A stretch of 64,000 nucleotides of DNA from JACPAP01 sp035287045 (GCA_035287045.1 DATECF010000116.1:1-64000); one strand, 5' to 3'. Shown: positions 7,453 through 16,944, numbered from the stretch's first letter. The notes: generated by a model not told the origin, from the letters alone. Numbers and translations are program-made.

Positions 7453-8588
7453 GCGGCCTCCCGCGCCAGTTCCACGGCACGGCGCACGGCGTCGTCCATG
7501 TCGGTCAAGGCGCTGAAGCCCGCGTCCTTCAGGATCTTCACCGCCAGTTGCTCGTTGGTCCCGGTCAACCGGATCACCAGTGGGCGGCCAAGCTCGAGCT
7601 GCTTGGTCGCGGTCACAATGCCGTTGGCCACGTCATCGCACCGGGTGATGCCGCCGAAGATGTTGAACAGGATACTCTTCACGTTGGAATCCGCGGTGAT
7701 GATCTGGAGCGCGGTCACCACCTTCTGGGGATTGCTGCTCCCGCCGATGTCCAGGAAGTTGGCCGGCTCCCCTCCGTAGTATTTCACCAGATCCATGGTC
7801 GCCATCGCGAGCCCGGCGCCGTTCACGCAGCAGCCAACGTTGCCGTCGAGCTTGATGTACGTGAGTCCCGCGTCGCGAGCCCAGACCTCGTCCGGCGCTT
7901 CGGCGGTCGTGTCCCGCAAGGCCGCGATCTCGGGCCGGCGTTCCAGCTCGTTGTCGTCCACCACCAGCTTCGCGTCGAGCGCTACGACCTGGCCGCCGGG
8001 CGTGGTGATGAGCGGGTTGATCTCCACCAGGGAGGCGCCGGCGCTCCAGAACGCGTCGTAGAGCTGGCGCATGATCGTGGCCGCCTGCCTCGCCTGTTCG
8101 ACGCCCCGGTACAACCGGAACGCCATCGCCATGGCCTGGTGGGGGAGCAGGCCATACCTCGGATCAATGGCCAGGCGAAAAATCCTCTCGGGCGTGGTGG
8201 CGGCCACTTCTTCGATGTCCACGCCACCAGCCGGGCTCACCATCAGCACGGCGCGCTGGCTGGCGCGGTCCACGATGATCCCCACGTAGCTCTCGGAGGC
8301 GATGTCCGCCGCCGGTGCGATGAGGACCTGGTTCACCCGCAGGCCTTTGATGGTCATCCCGATGATCTGCTGCGCCCGCTCGCGGGCCTCGGCGGCGTTC
8401 TTGGCGAGCTTCACACCGCCCGCCTTGCCGCGGCCTCCCGCGTGGACCTGGGCTTTGACCACCACCGGCCCACCGATCTTCTTCGCGATCCGCTCGGCCG
8501 CGGCGGGCGTCTCCGCAACGTCGGCGTCCGGAACCGGAATGCCTGCGCGTTTCAGCAAGGCCCGGGCCTGGAATTCATGTAGGTTCAC
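7449..8588 (-). CDS. sucC: succinyl-CoA synthetase beta subunit
   Basis: ATP-grasp subunit that binds nucleotide and completes the alpha/beta enzyme. It is 379 residues long from a GTG at 8588 (VNLHEFQARALL, matching the family start). The open frame extends five codons further, but GGAGG at 8596-8600 sits seven bases before this GTG and decides the start. Characteristic stretches VVKAQVHAGGRGKAGGVK, NGAGLAMATMD and FNIFGGITRCD are present. Nucleotide preference (ATP or GTP) is not clear from sequence. Followed directly by sucD. Confidence 0.97.
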   Translation of the reverse strand: MNLHEFQARALLKRAGIPVPDADVAETPAAAERIAKKIGGPVVVKAQVHAGGRGKAGGVKLAKNAAEARERAQQIIGMTIKGLRVNQVLIAPAADIASESYVGIIVDRASQRAVLMVSPAGGVDIEEVAATTPERIFRLAIDPRYGLLPHQAMAMAFRLYRGVEQARQAATIMRQLYDAFWSAGASLVEINPLITTPGGQVVALDAKLVVDDNELERRPEIAALRDTTAEAPDEVWARDAGLTYIKLDGNVGCCVNGAGLAMATMDLVKYYGGEPANFLDIGGSSNPQKVVTALQIITADSNVKSILFNIFGGITRCDDVANGIVTATKQLELGRPLVIRLTGTNEQLAVKILKDAGFSALTDMDDAVRRAVELAREAA

Positions 8589-8595
8589 GCAACCG

Positions 8596-8600
8596 CCTCC
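8596..8600 (-). promoter_or_regulatory. ribosome binding site deciding the sucC start
   Basis: GGAGG on the minus strand, seven bases before the GTG at 8588. It rules against the upstream in-frame codon at 8603, which overlaps the site. Confidence 0.75.
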
Positions 8601-8620
8601 CACGTTTCGCTGTTCAGCGT

Positions 8621-9568
8621 TCAGCCTTCGATCAGGGTTCCCGTCTCGTCCTCAAGACCGGCTCGGCCTCGCGCCAGGTGGGTGATCACCGCGCGCCGCC
8701 CACCGCCCCGCACGAAATGCAGGGCCGCCTCGACCTTGGGCCGCATCGACCCCGCGCCCAGATCCGGGCCGGCCAGCAGCTGCTCGGCCTCCGCCGCGCG
8801 GAGGCGCCGGATCGGCTGTTGCCGCGGCGTGCCCCAGCCACGGTAGACGGCGTCCACATCCGTGAGGATCAGGAGCGTGTCGGAGCCCAGGCGGGTCCCG
8901 AGAATGGCCGCGACCCGGTCTTTGTCCACCACCGCGTCCACCCCCTCCCATCCCAGCGTGGGGTCCGCGTACACCGGCGGCCCACCTCCACCCGCCGCGA
9001 TCACGATTTTCCCGTCGTTCACCAACCGCTTCACCGCGTCGGTCTCCACCACGTCCAGCGGGAGCGGACTGGGCGCCAGGCGCCGCCAGCGGCCGCCGGC
9101 ATCCCGGCCCACCGGGATCCCCTGCTGCCGCAACCGGGCCAGGAGATCGCTCGTGAGCTCGTGGCCGACCGGTTTTGTGGGCCGGAGCGCGTCCGGCGCT
9201 CCGGCGTCCACCACCGTCTGGGTCACGATGGTGAGAACTTCACGCTCGACGCCCGCTCGCCGGAGCGCGTTCTGCAATGACTGCTGGATCATGTACCCGA
9301 TCCAGCCCGCGGTGGCCGCCACCAACACGCCCAGGGGCAACGGCTCCACGCGATCGCGGCCTGCCTCGTTGCGCAGCAGCTCGTCCCCTACCTGCGGACC
9401 GTTGCCATGCACGATGGCGATGCGCCACCCGAGGCCCGCCAGGTCCACGATCGGGGCCAGGGACTCCCGGGTGTGACGGAATTGATCGTGGATGCTCGCC
9501 CGCTCGCCCGGCGGGGCGAGCGCATTGCCGCCCAGCGCCACGACGATGGACCCCGGAGTGGTTGGCAC
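8621..9568 (-). CDS. arcC: carbamate kinase
   Basis: Reversible transfer of phosphate between ATP/carbamate and ADP/carbamoyl phosphate. The 315-residue protein is an amino-acid-kinase-fold enzyme with IVVALGGNAL at the start, IVHGNGPQVGDEL, and IAAGGGGPPVY plus DKDRVAAILG, which together identify the carbamate kinase subgroup rather than glutamate or aspartate kinases. The start is a GTG at 9568 with no clear ribosome site. No arginine deiminase or ornithine transcarbamoylase gene is nearby, so it may serve purine or allantoin-type catabolism or carbamoyl phosphate balance. It precedes sucC by 32 bases on the same strand. Confidence 0.93.
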   Translation of the reverse strand: MPTTPGSIVVALGGNALAPPGERASIHDQFRHTRESLAPIVDLAGLGWRIAIVHGNGPQVGDELLRNEAGRDRVEPLPLGVLVAATAGWIGYMIQQSLQNALRRAGVEREVLTIVTQTVVDAGAPDALRPTKPVGHELTSDLLARLRQQGIPVGRDAGGRWRRLAPSPLPLDVVETDAVKRLVNDGKIVIAAGGGGPPVYADPTLGWEGVDAVVDKDRVAAILGTRLGSDTLLILTDVDAVYRGWGTPRQQPIRRLRAAEAEQLLAGPDLGAGSMRPKVEAALHFVRGGGRRAVITHLARGRAGLEDETGTLIEG

Positions 9569-9600
9569 GCCGGAATATCGAATATCGAGCAGGGATTGGT

Positions 9601-9625
9601 GAAGTCTGAAGGTTCCTTCGACTTC
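9601..9625. terminator. imperfect hairpin between UPF0182 gene and carbamate kinase
   Basis: Inverted repeat GAAGTC-T-GAAGG-TT-CCTTC-GACTTC: eleven base pairs with one bulged base and a two-base loop. It lies 18 bases downstream of the UPF0182 stop on the minus strand. No T-run follows, so it is either a weak terminator or an mRNA processing site ahead of arcC. A tandem GAATATC repeat (9573-9586) lies between it and the arcC start. Confidence 0.4.
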
Positions 9626-9643
9626 GATACATCGCGGTGGACG

Positions 9644-12229
9644 TCACGGCCCGGTATCGGCGGACGCGCGCAACAGGCGCCGGAGCTGCTCGTAGGCGCG
9701 CCCGAACTCGCCCCAGTCCCCTGCCCGGCGGGCGGCATCCAGCCGGCGGAACCAGGTCCGCGCCTCAGCCCATTCGGCGGTGGATCCCCCGGGAAACCGG
9801 GCAGCGGCGCTCAGGTCACGCAGCGCGGCCCCGGCGCCCGCACCGCGGCCCAGCACGCCCCCGGCACCGGCCACCACTTCCAGCAGGCGCGGCACGTCGT
9901 CGTCCCGGGCGGGCCGGGCCAGCGCGGACCGAACGCTCACGACCCCGCCGGCAAACACCAGGGTCGTGACCGGGCCCGCAGCGGTGCTCGGATTCGAATC
10001 GCCGGCCGTCGCCGCGGCGAACCGCGACGGACCCCGGTGCGCCAGGGGCTGCGCCAGCCGTACCAGGCGCAACACTGGGCGCCCCTGGTCCACGTAGCCG
10101 TCCGCCACCGCCGCCAGCATCGCCGGCTCGCCGCGCTCCGCCACCTGACGCAGCCTGAGGCGCAGGCGATCATCCCCCGGCAGGGTCCCGACCAGCCAAC
10201 CGGGCTCGCGCGGCGCCATCAGCGTCGTGTCGTCGGTCCCTCGGCCCAAGGCCGGGAGGCGACGCCCGCCGGGCCAGCCCGGCGGCACGCCGGCCAGGGC
10301 CAAGGGCACCTGCGCGGTGAACAACTCCTCGGGGTAGCGCAGGTGCTGCTCCAGCGCGGGCGGCAGGCGCCCCCGGCCCTGCACGATGTCCGGGGCCAGG
10401 GCCGCCCACGCGGCGCTGACGGGATCGGGATCGTCCACCAGGAATACCTGGGTCTCGCCGCTGTACGCGTCCACCACGCCCAGCAAACTGCTCCGCAGGT
10501 AGCGCACCCCCCGGCCGCGCCACTCGCTCAGCACCGACAGCGGGAAGGCCTCACTCGAGACGTAGCCCCACGCGAGCCATAACAGACGACGCTCCGCTAC
10601 CACGGGGAACGCCGCGCCGAACCGCGCGAACGGGGCAAACCGGTCGAGGCGCGCCGAAACAGCCCGGTGCCACAGCACCAGCTGCCCCGCCGGCACGATC
10701 TCCGCCGACAGCAGGCGGGGGCTCTGGAGCGTCCACGCCAGCGCCAGCCGCCGGCCGATCCCCGCCGGGGTGATTCCCACCTGTCGGTCCGGCGCTCTGG
10801 CCAGGGCGTATTCCTCCGCGGAGGGGCTGAACCACATCTCCTGCTCAGAGAGATCCAGCTCGGCAAACAGCGGCGTGCCCGAGTCGGGACGCGCCGGATC
10901 CCGCACGAAGAGCGGCAGGCCGTTTGGCGCTGCCTGCGCCGCCGCCACCGCCACCGCCCCATCGGCGACGGCATACCGTCCTACGTGTACACTATTCCAC
11001 GACAGCGCGGCACCGGCGGCCCGGGCGGCCAGCAGATCCACTTCCCGTCCGGCGACATACAGGGGCACCGGCCGGCCATCACGCCGCTGGTACAGATCGA
11101 TCCCCCCGCTCATGAACCGGTGCTCCGGACGGGGCTGCGCCATCCGCTGCAGAACATCCTGCAGGGATCGCTGGTCCCAGATCGGGACCAGGGCCAACTC
11201 GGACGCCCGCCGGGTCGCGAGCGCAGGGTCCGGGCCGGGCGGCGGATCAATCGTGGTATCGCGGCTGGGAAGGGCAAACGCCACCGAGAGCATACGCCGC
11301 TGCGCGCCCGCCAGCTCCGGGTGGGCCAGGCGGTTGGGACCCCGGACCGCGGCCGAGAAGGCCGGCACCACATATGTGCCCACCATCGCCAGCACCGCCA
11401 GCATGGACCACGGGCCTACCACGACGATGCTCCGATCCACCCAGATCCACGCCGCGGATCCGATCGCGACCACGATGGCGATCCCGCTCAGCACCCGCGA
11501 CCACGGAATGCGAACGTCGACGAGGATCGCGTCATACGGCACGTTGCGAAGGCCCGCCACATACTCCGCGGGATCCAGCCGGAAGCCGGCCGCCAGGGTC
11601 AGCGCAAACACCACGAGCAAGCCCGCCAGGTGGGTGCGCGCCCAGTCGGCCACCACTACTCGCCGCTTCGCTACCCGAATCGCGCCCACCAGCGCGTACA
11701 GGCCCGTGGTCACGACCAGGAGCACCGAGCTGAGCGTCGCCAGGAAGCCAAGCAGCGTACGCTCCCAGGGCAAGCGGAAGAGGTAGTAGGTGAGGTCGCG
11801 GTGCAGCACGGGGTCCGTCAGCCCCCCGGACGCGCGACTCTCGAGCAGGGCGAACGGATACCACCACCCCGACGCCCGGTGGCTCAACAGGACGGCGATC
11901 AGCAACCCGAGGGCGATGGTGCCGGCCACCAGGTAGCGGCGCGGCACCGCCTCGACGATCTCGAGGTTGCCGAGCCGCCGGGGGACGTGGACCGATCCGA
12001 TGGTGCGGTAGACGAGATACAGGTTGCCCACCGACCAAACGGCGGCGGCGGCGAAGGCTAACGTGAGGAGCGTGAGCTTGAGCTGGGCGATCGCGGCGTG
12101 CGTGGCGTCCACGCCCAGGGATGCCGCCCAGAGCCGGTTGGCCACGCTCACGGCGGTCCAGCGACCCACCAGCAACCCCGCGAGCGCGAGCAATACCGCC
12201 GCCCGCACCCACGCGCGGCGCGGCGTCAT
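9644..12229 (-). CDS. UPF0182 family membrane protein
   Basis: Large integral membrane protein of 861 residues, function unknown in all bacteria. The first 300 residues hold about seven hydrophobic helices (for example at residues 8-28, 46-70, 97-118, 158-186, 200-218, 254-273 and 278-298). A long extracytoplasmic domain with many short motifs follows, typical of the family, and the C-terminus ends in a helical segment (WGEFGRAYEQLRRLL). It starts four bases after the pgm stop, so the two are cotranscribed. The family is common in Actinobacteria, Cyanobacteria and some diderms. Confidence 0.88.
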   Translation of the reverse strand: MTPRRAWVRAAVLLALAGLLVGRWTAVSVANRLWAASLGVDATHAAIAQLKLTLLTLAFAAAAVWSVGNLYLVYRTIGSVHVPRRLGNLEIVEAVPRRYLVAGTIALGLLIAVLLSHRASGWWYPFALLESRASGGLTDPVLHRDLTYYLFRLPWERTLLGFLATLSSVLLVVTTGLYALVGAIRVAKRRVVVADWARTHLAGLLVVFALTLAAGFRLDPAEYVAGLRNVPYDAILVDVRIPWSRVLSGIAIVVAIGSAAWIWVDRSIVVVGPWSMLAVLAMVGTYVVPAFSAAVRGPNRLAHPELAGAQRRMLSVAFALPSRDTTIDPPPGPDPALATRRASELALVPIWDQRSLQDVLQRMAQPRPEHRFMSGGIDLYQRRDGRPVPLYVAGREVDLLAARAAGAALSWNSVHVGRYAVADGAVAVAAAQAAPNGLPLFVRDPARPDSGTPLFAELDLSEQEMWFSPSAEEYALARAPDRQVGITPAGIGRRLALAWTLQSPRLLSAEIVPAGQLVLWHRAVSARLDRFAPFARFGAAFPVVAERRLLWLAWGYVSSEAFPLSVLSEWRGRGVRYLRSSLLGVVDAYSGETQVFLVDDPDPVSAAWAALAPDIVQGRGRLPPALEQHLRYPEELFTAQVPLALAGVPPGWPGGRRLPALGRGTDDTTLMAPREPGWLVGTLPGDDRLRLRLRQVAERGEPAMLAAVADGYVDQGRPVLRLVRLAQPLAHRGPSRFAAATAGDSNPSTAAGPVTTLVFAGGVVSVRSALARPARDDDVPRLLEVVAGAGGVLGRGAGAGAALRDLSAAARFPGGSTAEWAEARTWFRRLDAARRAGDWGEFGRAYEQLRRLLRASADTGP

Positions 12230-12233
12230 CCCC

Positions 12234-13607
12234 TCACGCGGTCACGCCCTGGGAGCGCAGCCATGCTTCCACCTCATCGCGGTGCGCGACCAGGCCCGCT
12301 TCCGAGGACGCTTCGAAACGCAGCACCAGCACCGGCTGGGTATTGGAGGCCCGGAGCAGTCCCCAGCCGTCCGGGAAGGTCATCCGCACGCCGTCGATGG
12401 TGATGATCTCATACCGCTCCGCGAAATGGCGCGCCGCCGCTTCGACAACCTGGAATTTTCGATCGTCCGGGCAATCCACCCGGAGCTCCGGGGTGGTGAA
12501 CGTGCGCGGCACGTCGGTAAGGAGCGACGAGAGCGGTCCGGGCGTCCCGGCGAGGAAGGCGATCAAGCGGGCCGCCGCGAAGGGCGCGTCGTCGAACCCG
12601 TAGTAGTCGCCGGCGAAGAACATGTGCCCGCTCATCTCGCCGGCGAGCGGCGCCTTCAACTCCTTCATCTTGGCCTTGAGCAGCGAGTGGCCGGTCTTCC
12701 ACATCACCGGGCGGAGACCGGCCTGCTCCAGTCCGGTCCGCAGCGTCTCGGAGCATTTCACGTCGAAGATCACGGCGTGGCCGGTGCCGGCCCGGCGCAC
12801 CAGGTCCCGGGCCAACAGCAACAGAATGTGATCGCCGTACACCACCCGGCCGGTCTCGTCCACTAATCCGATCCGATCGCCGTCGCCGTCGAACCCGACA
12901 CCCAGCTCAGCGCCCACCCGCCGGACCGTGGCCTGAAGGTCCCGGATGTTCTCCAACACGGTAGGGTCAGGGTGGTGGTTGGGGAAGGTGCCGTCCGACT
13001 CGCAGTAGAGCGGCACCACCTCGGCGCCGATGCCGGAGAGCACCCGCTCGGCCACGAGACTGGCCACACCGTTCCCGCAGTCCACCACGACCTTTACCGG
13101 TCGCGCGATGGGACCGTTACGCTCGACGATCGCCCGGACGTAGCGCTCCAGGACGCTCTGGTCCGCGGCGAATGTCCCCTTCCCCGCCTCCAGCTCATCT
13201 CGCTGGATCCGCTGGAGCAGTCCCTGGATGTCGCCGCCAAAGAACGCCTCACCGCGCACCACCATCTTGAAGCCGTTGAACTCGGGCGGGTTATGCGACC
13301 CGGTGACTTGCAGGCCGGCGTCCACGCCGAGCTGGCGCTCCGCCAGGTACAGCGCCGGCGTGGGCAGCTCGCCGATGTCGATGGCACCGCCTCCGGCGGC
13401 CGCGATCCCTTCCCGAACGCCGCGCGCCAACCCCTCCCCCGACGGCCGGTTGTCCCGACCCACCACGATGCGCGGCACCTTCCCGATACGCCGGTGCACG
13501 GCGGTGGCGAAGGCGCGACCCAGAATGTGCGCAAAGTCAGGCGTCAGCTGGTCGCCGACGATGCCTCGGACATCGTATTCGCGGAAGATGACGGCGGGAA
13601 CGTTCAC
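12234..13607 (-). CDS. phosphomannomutase / phosphoglucomutase
   Basis: Interconverts hexose 6- and 1-phosphates for sugar nucleotide synthesis. It has 457 residues from a GTG at 13607 (VNVPAVIFREYDVRG), near the AlgC/ManB size. Key sites are all present: phosphoserine Ser104 in TGSHNPPEF, the metal loop DGDGDR at residues 240-245, and the sugar-binding loop GEMSGH. The open frame runs 67 codons further upstream, but that part lies in the inverted repeat and has no family similarity. There is no clear ribosome site before the GTG. Glucose versus mannose preference is not decided by these motifs. Confidence 0.93.
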   Translation of the reverse strand: MNVPAVIFREYDVRGIVGDQLTPDFAHILGRAFATAVHRRIGKVPRIVVGRDNRPSGEGLARGVREGIAAAGGGAIDIGELPTPALYLAERQLGVDAGLQVTGSHNPPEFNGFKMVVRGEAFFGGDIQGLLQRIQRDELEAGKGTFAADQSVLERYVRAIVERNGPIARPVKVVVDCGNGVASLVAERVLSGIGAEVVPLYCESDGTFPNHHPDPTVLENIRDLQATVRRVGAELGVGFDGDGDRIGLVDETGRVVYGDHILLLLARDLVRRAGTGHAVIFDVKCSETLRTGLEQAGLRPVMWKTGHSLLKAKMKELKAPLAGEMSGHMFFAGDYYGFDDAPFAAARLIAFLAGTPGPLSSLLTDVPRTFTTPELRVDCPDDRKFQVVEAAARHFAERYEIITIDGVRMTFPDGWGLLRASNTQPVLVLRFEASSEAGLVAHRDEVEAWLRSQGVTA

Positions 13608-13621
13608 GGCCGCGGCGGATG

Positions 13622-13876
13622 TCGAGCGCTGAAGTGGTGTTCCGGGAGCCCCAAGGCTCTCCACGCGTCGGCGGGTCCCGCCGGGCGCTGTGGTGCGGCG
13701 TGGACTCGACGCTTGGGCGCCGGCGGGGCATGAGCGAGGGGGCCACCGGCGCCCTCCTCGCCACAAATGACCGCCGCGCCCGACGCCGCCGAGACCACGC
13801 CGCACCAACGCACCCTCTGGGACCCGCCGGCGCGTGGAGAGACTACGGGCTCCCGGAACACCACGCTAGCGCTCGA
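13622..13876. repeat. 255-base element with 82-base terminal inverted repeats
   Basis: Left arm 13622-13703 and right arm 13795-13876 are reverse complements of each other, aligned without gaps, with 69 of 82 positions identical. Perfect blocks include GTGGTGTTCCGGGAGCCC (18), CTCTCCACGCG, CGGCGGGTCCC and TGGTGCGGCGTGG. The 91-base centre has its own nine-base stem (13715-13723 with 13746-13754). The right arm covers the last codons and stop of nuoN; the left arm ends 14 bases before the pgm start. No ORF of its own and no target duplication seen. Confidence 0.85.
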
Positions 13877-15368
13877 GCGTGTACGCGGTCGCGGGCCGCA
13901 GGCTCTCACCACCCCGCCGCGCGGCATCGAGCCCCCGGTTGGGCCAAAACCCGAAGAGGAGCAGCGCCACGGCCATGACCCCCACCGCCCATCGGGCCGC
14001 CCCGGCCAGGCTGGTCGCCTGATGCGACTGCGCCGACCGAGCCGGCCGCATGTACATCGCCATGATGGGCGGCAGGTAGAAGCCTGCCGACACGACGCTG
14101 GTGCCCACCAGGATCACGGCCAGCAGCCGCTGCTCTGCCTCCACCGCCGCCGAGAGGATGTACCACTTTCCAATGAACCCCGCGGTGCCGGGGAACCCCA
14201 GGAGCGAGAGCAGGAAGACCGTCATCGCGGCGGCGATCCACGGCCGTCGGGACGCCAGGCCGTCCAGATCGTCAATCAACACTTCCCGTTCACCGCCGGT
14301 GCCGGCCGAGGCCAGCACCGCGAACGCGCCCACGGTCATGAGGGTGTACGCCACCGCGTAGAACAGGAAGGCGGCCGACCCGATGGCGCTTCCGCTGGCG
14401 ACCGCCACCAGGAGATAGCCCGCGTGCGCGATGGAGCTGTACGCCAGCATCCGCTTGAGCGGGCGTTGCGCCAGCGCGACCAGATTCCCCACCACCATGG
14501 TGATCACGGCAAGCCACCACACCGCACCGTGCCAGATGGACAGCCCGTCGAAGGCCTGCTGCAGCACCCGGACCAGCGCGGCGAACCCGGCCGCCTTGAC
14601 GGCGGCGGCCATGAATGCGGTGACGGGCGTGGGCGAGCCATCGTATACGTCCGGCGTCCACATGTGGAACGGGACGGCCGCCACCTTGAACCCGAATCCG
14701 ATCAACAGCAGGCCGATGCCCGCGATCAGCATCACGTTGGTGCCGAGGCCCAGCTCCAGCACCCGGCTGTGGATCAGCCACAGGTTCGTGGTGCCGGTGG
14801 CGCCGTAGATCATGGCGATGCCATACAGGAAGAACCCCGACGCAAATGCTCCCAGCAGGAAGTACTTGAGGGCGGCCTCCGCGGCGAAGACGCTCTTGCG
14901 GTTCACACCGGCCAGCACATACACGGCGACCGACATCAGCTCCAGCCCCAAGAACATCACCACCAGGTCCGCCGCGCCCGCCATGAACATCATGCCGAGC
15001 GTCGCGAACAGGATCAGGACGTAGTACTCGGGGGCCTGAATGTGCTCCCGGTCCACGTACCCCAGGGACAGCATGACCGTGAGCAGCGCGCCAAGCAGGA
15101 ACACCAGCGACGTGGCGAACCGGAAGCCGTCCAAGGACATCATGGCGGGCACGCCGACGGACGTGGGGCCCCGCGCCCACAGCCAGGCGACGGCGAGGCC
15201 GGTGCTGACCACCGCAATGATGGTGAGGAGACCCACGTCCCGCCGCACCATCGCGTCCTGGTGGCGCCAGGCGGCCACCAGCATCAGGACCAGGGCCCAG
15301 GCCGTGAGGACCAGCTCCGGGATCAGGGCCAGTGTCACGCCGCCGGGGGTGGTGAGGTCGATGGGCAT
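13866..15368 (-). CDS. nuoN: NADH-quinone oxidoreductase subunit N
   Basis: One of the three antiporter-like proton-pumping subunits in the membrane arm of complex I. It is a 500-residue polytopic protein (about 14 helices), with the family stretch YSSIAHAGYLLVA and FMAAAVKAAGFAAL containing the lysine expected in the proton channel. It is the last gene of the nuo operon; its final codons (LER and stop) fall inside the large inverted repeat 13622-13876, so the end of the message would fold into that structure. Three bases separate it from nuoM. Confidence 0.96.
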   Translation of the reverse strand: MPIDLTTPGGVTLALIPELVLTAWALVLMLVAAWRHQDAMVRRDVGLLTIIAVVSTGLAVAWLWARGPTSVGVPAMMSLDGFRFATSLVFLLGALLTVMLSLGYVDREHIQAPEYYVLILFATLGMMFMAGAADLVVMFLGLELMSVAVYVLAGVNRKSVFAAEAALKYFLLGAFASGFFLYGIAMIYGATGTTNLWLIHSRVLELGLGTNVMLIAGIGLLLIGFGFKVAAVPFHMWTPDVYDGSPTPVTAFMAAAVKAAGFAALVRVLQQAFDGLSIWHGAVWWLAVITMVVGNLVALAQRPLKRMLAYSSIAHAGYLLVAVASGSAIGSAAFLFYAVAYTLMTVGAFAVLASAGTGGEREVLIDDLDGLASRRPWIAAAMTVFLLSLLGFPGTAGFIGKWYILSAAVEAEQRLLAVILVGTSVVSAGFYLPPIMAMYMRPARSAQSHQATSLAGAARWAVGVMAVALLLFGFWPNRGLDAARRGGESLRPATAYTLER

Positions 15369-15371
15369 GGA

Positions 15372-16940
15372 CTAGTCCTGGGTCCCCCGTTCGATGTCCG
15401 AGGCTGCCGGTTCAGCCACCAGCGGCGCGCCGGCCGCCTCGCGCACCTGGGTCACCAGCGCCCGCGCCGATGGCTCGATGCGTCGCAGGATGGGCGCCGG
15501 ATAAATCCCGATCCACAGGATGCAGGCGACCAGCGGCGCCAGCACGATCAGCTCGCGGGGCGAGAGGTCAGGCAGCTTGGCGTTCTCCGGATTATCCACC
15601 TTCTGAAACAGGATGCGCTGGATGGCCCACAGGAGATACGCCGCGGCGAAGATCACGCCGGTCGCGGCAATGCCTGCGGCCCATGGATGGGTGCGGAAGG
15701 CACCCAGCAGCACCAGGAATTCCCCCACGAAACCGTTGGTGCCGGGCAACCCGATGGACGACAGGGCGACCAAGGTCAGGACCGCGGCGAACGCCGGCAT
15801 CACCCTCGCCAGGCCGCCGAACTGGGCGATGTCCCGCGTGTGGCGCCGCTCGTAGATCATCCCCGCCAGGAAGAACAGGGCGCCCGTGGAGATCCCGTGA
15901 TTGATCATGATGACGATGGCCCCCTGTACGCTCTGCAGGGTGAGCGCCCAGATGCCCAGCATCACGAAGCCCAAGTGGCTCACGGACGAGTACGCGATCA
16001 GCTTCTTGAAGTCAGGTTGCACCAGGGAGACCAGCGCCCCGTAGATGATGCCGATCAGGGACAGCACCACCACCACCGCGGTGACGGTGGGGTCCATCGC
16101 GACCTCCGGGAACAGCGGCAGCGCGAAGCGCAGGAAGCCGTACGTGCCCATCTTGAGCAGAATGCCAGCCAGGATCACCGAGCCGGCGGTGGGCGCCTCG
16201 ACGTGCGCGTCCGGCAGCCAGGTGTGGAACGGGAACATGGGCACCTTGATGGCGAACGCCAGCGCGAAGGCCGCGAACAGCCAGAACGCCCAGGGCCGCA
16301 CGTATCCGATGTTCCGCCAGAGGTGTTCGTACGCGAACGAGGACTCGCCGGTGGCGCGCGCCACCGCGAAGTAGATGGTCAGGATCGCCACCAGCATCAG
16401 GAGCGATCCCAGGAAGGTGTACACGAAGAACTTGATGGCGGCGTACAGGCGGCTGGGACCGCCCCAGACCCCGATGATGAAGTACATCGGGATCAGCATG
16501 ATCTCCCAGAACACGTAGAACACGAACAGGTCCAGCGCCACAAAGACGCCCATCATGCCCGTGGCCAGAACCAATAGCAGCGCGTAGTAGGGACGCTCGT
16601 ACTTGGTGATGTAGGTCCAGCTTCCCAGCACGGCGAGCGGCATGGTGAGCGTGGTGAGCAGTACCATGAACAGGGAGATGCCGTCCACCCCCAGCCGGTA
16701 GGCGATCCCCCACTCGGGAATCCACTGGCGGACCACCTGGAACTGCATCGCGGCGGTGGGCTCGAAGGCCCACCACAGCCCCAGCGACACCGCGAACTCG
16801 GCGAGCGTGACGTACAGGGCCAGGCGTTTGGCCGCCGCGGGCGGGCTCAGCATCACCAGCACCGCGCCCAGCAGCGGCAGCAGCAGGATCGCGTCCAGCG
16901 CCCAGCGCTGGTATCCCAGTCCGGTCAGGGCCGCGCTCAC
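15372..16940 (-). CDS. nuoM: NADH-quinone oxidoreductase subunit M
   Basis: Second antiporter-like pump subunit of complex I, 522 residues, polytopic. Conserved stretches include WEIMLIPMYFIIGVWGG with the glutamate essential in this family, PMFPFHTWLPDAHVEAPT, and AYSSVSHLGFVMLG. The C-terminal tail (about 35 residues, charged) is cytoplasmic. It lies between nuoL (4-base gap) and nuoN. NuoM is told from NuoL by length and by its lack of a long amphipathic C-terminal helix. Confidence 0.96.
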   Translation of the reverse strand: MSAALTGLGYQRWALDAILLLPLLGAVLVMLSPPAAAKRLALYVTLAEFAVSLGLWWAFEPTAAMQFQVVRQWIPEWGIAYRLGVDGISLFMVLLTTLTMPLAVLGSWTYITKYERPYYALLLVLATGMMGVFVALDLFVFYVFWEIMLIPMYFIIGVWGGPSRLYAAIKFFVYTFLGSLLMLVAILTIYFAVARATGESSFAYEHLWRNIGYVRPWAFWLFAAFALAFAIKVPMFPFHTWLPDAHVEAPTAGSVILAGILLKMGTYGFLRFALPLFPEVAMDPTVTAVVVVLSLIGIIYGALVSLVQPDFKKLIAYSSVSHLGFVMLGIWALTLQSVQGAIVIMINHGISTGALFFLAGMIYERRHTRDIAQFGGLARVMPAFAAVLTLVALSSIGLPGTNGFVGEFLVLLGAFRTHPWAAGIAATGVIFAAAYLLWAIQRILFQKVDNPENAKLPDLSPRELIVLAPLVACILWIGIYPAPILRRIEPSARALVTQVREAAGAPLVAEPAASDIERGTQD

Positions 16941-16944
16941 GGGC

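Noticed and set aside
13622..13876. Insertion sequence with transposase
   Set aside because: Long inverted repeats are present, but the 91-base centre cannot encode a transposase and no target duplication is seen; kept only as a repeat.
13767..16577. 936-codon plus-strand open frame opposite nuoN and nuoM
   Set aside because: His, Gln, Arg and Gly-rich translation with no motif; it is the antisense shadow of two clear membrane proteins in high-GC DNA.
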